From NCBI GenBank assembly GCA_949775045.1, contig OX459107.1, forward strand, positions 11,931,250 to 11,995,249: a DNA stretch of 64,000 nt, written 5' to 3'. Positions 60,788 to 64,000 of the stretch are shown here, piece by piece; within the stretch, counting starts at the first letter, position 1; each line of letters begins with the position of its first letter. A program made the translations under genes and the position numbers. The notes below the pieces were generated by a model. It was given only the letters and a program-made list of their open reading frames with translations, searched no databases and was not told where the DNA came from. Source of the stretch: Metridium senile. Lineage: Eukaryota > Cnidaria > Anthozoa > Actiniaria > Metridiidae.

Positions 60788-62466
60788 ATGATGGCTGTTT
60801 TGGCGGGATTAATAAGAAACACATCAAAAAATCTTCAATTAAGCTCTCAACTTAGGCCTCTGATTGTACGCAACAACTCTGTACTCAATAAACTGAGGAA
60901 GACTTACTTGAATACTTTTAAAATGGCTGCTTTTTCGACGTCGTGTGGCAGGAGGGGAACAATGGATTTGTCTGGTATATACCCCCCCATTGTAACGCCT
61001 TTTGACCAAAATGAAGAAATCAACAATGACGCATTACAAGAGAACTTTCAAAAGTGGAATAGTATTCCTTTCAGAGGTAATATTTTTATAGGAAATCGCA
61101 CGATCTTGAGTACAATTTGTAATTAATAGGTACGATAGAGTAATATATGTTTTGAAAGTTTTAAAAGTCCAATTGATAACTTTCAATAAATCACGAGTAT
61201 CTTTTAATTACAACTTGTACGATAAGATCGTGAGATTTTTTATGTTTAATATATATGAAAAACTAATTGGTGCTCTGCAGAGTACAATTTACGATTTAAT
61301 TGTACTCCCCCGGGGGGAGATATTTTAACCCTAAAAGGTACGCCGATCACCCTACCACTTGGATAAAGGGAACCCCCCCCCCCCCCCTGGGTTTACTCCT
61401 CTCATCCAATCAGAATCAAGTAATTTTGTACAGTGTATTAAAACTAGTCTTATGATTATATCTGAACAAGTTACATAGCAGCGAGCGCATTTACCGACAC
61501 AAACTGAGACTGTACAATTAATACTAAGGTAGTCATACCTATATAAATAATACCTTAACTAATATAATAATACCTTAACTATGCTTATATATAGTAGCAC
61601 AAGTAACTGCATGCACTTCAGTTGATATTCTGTGCATGCCAGAAGTGCCACCCAAAGTATGAACCAACTACGACACCAGCAAAAGTGTAATTTCCTCCAG
61701 TCCTAGCCCAAGGACACTTGTTTCTATGGTAACACAGGAACTCCAACATAAGATTAGTGAAATATGACTTGATTATATTTACCATCACCTATTATCTCAT
61801 ACTAGTTATACAATGGTTCCGAGTTGGATACTATGATATAATCCATGAGGCATTTGTATTTTCTAGTATTTACACACAAGCCTTTAGGCGAATAAGCTAG
61901 GGCCGCATTTGAAACGCAGAAAAATAATAAGTGCCTGTAAATACGTACTGTATCTGAAAAAAAAAGAAAACATAAAACCTGCACTGTCAATTTTGAAATC
62001 TCATTGAAAGCTGGTGATGTATTTGGTTTTCATGTATTTTATATATAATTATATATTATTCATGGTTTATACATTCTCTAAAGGTCTACTTTGAGAATAT
62101 CTATTATTAATTACCAGTGTTTGTGATTGGTCTGTAGGATATGTTGTGCAAGGTTCCAATGGTGAATATGCATACATGAGACCAGAGGAAAAGGTTGATC
62201 TTGTAAGGAAAGTGAGGCAACTTGCAACTGCTGATAAATTAATACTTGCTGGATCAGGCTGTGAAGGTTTGCATTGATTCTATATGATTCTTTTGATGTT
62301 AATATAATAATTGGACCTTGTAGCACTCTTATCTCTCCTTGTCTTGTCATCATGCTGGGGTGGCACATAAGACTGCAACCACAGCACTATTGTAATCATT
62401 TATCATTAGTGTGTAATTACAGCGATTTCCACTTGAATGAGCCATGTGCCAAGAATGTTGATTTCC

Positions 62467-62503
<37 letters not shown>

Positions 62504-63264
62504 GATTTCTAACTAGTTGGCACATTTGAACTGGCAAACAGTCTGGGTCTAGGCCAGCCAAATATTAGATAGTTGTATAGTGAACATTACTTTGATTGTG
62601 TGAATGATTTGTTTCAGTTGAAGTTGAAAGTTTTTTCCACAAAAGATTGTCAAGTCTTACTAAAATGTTGATACATTATCAATGGACTAGTGCAAAACTT
62701 GTAGAAGAAATATCTAGCCATTTTCCAAGTGTTTTACATCTTAGTACTCCACATGACTGAGCAACATTTGGCCTACCTAGACAGACTGTTTGACATTTCA
62801 AATGCTCTAGTTAGTGAACATCTGGAAATCAACAGAATTCAGCATGCAGCTACCTTGCTCAAGTGCAAATTGATGCAGTGTATGAGTCAAACATGTAGAC
62901 TGTATAGATCTTTAAAAAATATACTTCCCAAAAATAATTGATATTGTGTGGGCTGTTCATGCAACTATTTGTTTACTGTACCATATAGATTCACATTTCT
63001 ACAGCAAAAAAATTATATTATGTATTTATGTTGTTAGGTATAAGTTCCATTGCTGATGAAAATAGTTTCGCTGTAGTTTTGTGCTGTTTGCTTTCCTTTC
63101 ATCACTTTAAACCATTATTTTGGCCTGTTTCCATAGCAACAAGAGATACAATTGAAATGACAAGTAAGATGGCAGAAGCAGGAGCTGATGCAGCACTTGT
63201 TGTAACACCATGCTTTTACAAAGGAAGCATGACTGCAGACGCATTGGAAAAACATTACATTAAA
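60788..63264 (+). CDS. HOGA1: 4-hydroxy-2-oxoglutarate aldolase, mitochondrial, exons 1-3 (runs off the window)
   Basis: HOGA1 cleaves 4-hydroxy-2-oxoglutarate to pyruvate and glyoxylate, the last step of hydroxyproline breakdown in mitochondria (DHDPS/NAL aldolase family). Exons 60788-61076, 62138-62266 and 63137-63264 join in phase. Exon 1 gives a basic, Ser/Leu-rich presequence of about 55 residues, then [13 protein letters not shown]. Exon 2 has [14 protein letters not shown], the family GSxGE active-site loop. Exon 3 has [18 protein letters not shown]. The catalytic Lys and its KDSS-type motif would be in later exons beyond the window. The ATG at 60788 (followed by another ATG) is preferred over 60698, which lies in the promoter. 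Confidence 0.9.
61308..61388. repeat. Poly-C-ended repeat with CCCTAAAAGGTACG, partial copy
   Basis: CCCCCGGGGGG start, one CCTAAAAGGTACG motif and a 16-base C run; related to 41929 and 63385. Confidence 0.65.
61805..61905. repeat. Dispersed hairpin repeat (GCCTTTAGGCGA family), diverged copy 3
   Basis: Shares TTGTATTTTCTAGTAT, ACACA(C)AAGCCTTTAGGCGA with 8563 and 38927, in a HOGA1 intron. Confidence 0.5.
62267..63136 (+). other. HOGA1 intron 2, no extra exon found
   Basis: Contains a short (GTTA)n run near 62470-62501. Open frames at 62729 and 63028 overlap no family motif. Confidence 0.5.
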
Positions 63265-64000
63265 GTAAGAACAATGATCACATTGATCCATTTAGTATGT
63301 TACTGAATACAGGGAAATAATACTAACAATGAAAATGAAATGTATTTAACTAGCTGGTTCAGTTGGTAGATCGACAGCCCGTGGGGGGGGGGGGGGGGGG
63401 TAATCCCTTACAAAATTGATAGGGGTGCTCGACATACCTTTTAGGGTCGAAAATAAGACCCTCGCGTACCTTTTAGGGTTTCAAACTGGCACCGTACCTT
63501 TTAGGGTCAGTTTTCGAACTTAAGATTATATATATTTGTATACATCAATTTTAAATTTAAACAAATGCTAAATGTGGTTGTATCTTTTAGGGTCTGAAAT
63601 CAGTATTTGAGTTAATTTATGCATACCTTTTAGGGTCATTTTCAAAACCGTTCGTGGAGCACCCCTATCCATTTTTTAAGGGAGAACCCCCCCCCCCCCC
63701 CCGGGATCGACAGCAATGTACAGTTGGCTTTCTATGAATGACCACACTTGAAAGCAATCTCCTATATGTGACCACTTTTCAATTTCCTGTTTTGTTTCCC
63801 ATATATACTCTGTGAAAATTCTCTCTCATTAGCCATCACTATTGTATGTGACCTCAAACACCTTTAAGGTTCAAGGTTTGGACTTTTTCAATGTGTTTTC
63901 CTCTTTAGTGCTTGACTACTCCATGATACTGATCCCTTTTGGAAAATACTAAATCAACAGGTCAATTAAAGGGCTTCGGGTGTTAAGGTTCTCATAGCCA
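63265..64000 (+). other. HOGA1 intron 3 to window end
   Basis: Apart from the repeat at 63385-63702, nothing recognised; no acceptor followed by family sequence occurs before the window ends. Confidence 0.5.
63385..63702. repeat. Poly-G/poly-C-ended repeat with CGTACCTTTTAGGGT motifs, copy 3
   Basis: About 318 bp between an 18-base G run and a 16-base C run, with five TACCTTTTAGGGT-type motifs; an inverted, more complete relative of 41929-42172. Confidence 0.82.

Noticed and set aside
62729..63136. Extra HOGA1 exons in the frames at 62729 and 63028
   Set aside because: The first has no aldolase similarity; the upstream part of the second is intron before the acceptor at 63136.

Overview
This is a 64-kb stretch of an animal nuclear genome: AT-rich, intron-rich, full of minisatellites, AAT microsatellites, hairpin MITEs and LINE fragments. 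Conserved genes are RIM-binding protein, RNF4, DBF4 and HOGA1. Together with the SAP/SWIM/YqaJ-THAP transposon and the RAG1-like transposon, they suggest an invertebrate, most likely an anthozoan cnidarian. The organism is an inference; the sequence does not prove it.

Layout. (1) 258-22623, plus strand: a RIM-binding-protein-like gene of 21 in-frame exons, whose first exons in the window are not the true 5' end. Micro-exons encode a coiled coil, followed by SH3-SH3-proline-rich linker-FN3-SH3-SH3. An alternative terminal exon at 6523-6646 would give a coiled-coil-only isoform. Nearly every large intron carries a minisatellite, and three arrays contain copies of the adjoining splice site. One intron (11261-16700) holds a complete two-gene ISL2EU-like DNA transposon with a YqaJ nuclease and a THAP/DDE transposase. 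(2) 23963-24617: two hairpin MITEs with clear target-site duplications. (3) 24922-37501: three transposons nested inside each other. A ~0.7-kb TTA-flanked element was split by a 4.1-kb element with 1,207-bp inverted arms (5-bp TSD). That element was itself split inside its left arm by a 7.77-kb transposon (4-bp TSD), which encodes a 14-exon protein homologous to RAG1 from the N-terminal zinc region to the C-terminal core. (4) 37.5-42.4 kb: tRNA-Met and a dense field of MITEs. (5) 42897-44330, minus strand: an intronless ankyrin protein. (6) 44.5-50.4 kb: three LINE remnants, one of which lies in a TAA repeat. (7) 51036-53275, minus strand: a compact six-exon DBF4 homologue. (8) 55036-60589, minus strand: a complete seven-exon RNF4-like SUMO-targeted ubiquitin ligase. 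It is head-to-head, 198 bp apart, with (9) the first three exons of a mitochondrial 4-hydroxy-2-oxoglutarate aldolase (HOGA1) gene on the plus strand, which runs off the window.

The host genes are unrelated functionally (presynaptic scaffold, replication kinase activator, SUMO/ubiquitin ligase, mitochondrial aldolase). Only RNF4 and HOGA1 appear to share a control region. The strongest candidate for an unusual system is the RAG1-like transposon. Exon joins were made by eye from GT/AG sites and reading phase. The phase agreement across all exons is the main support; no transcript data or database search was available.
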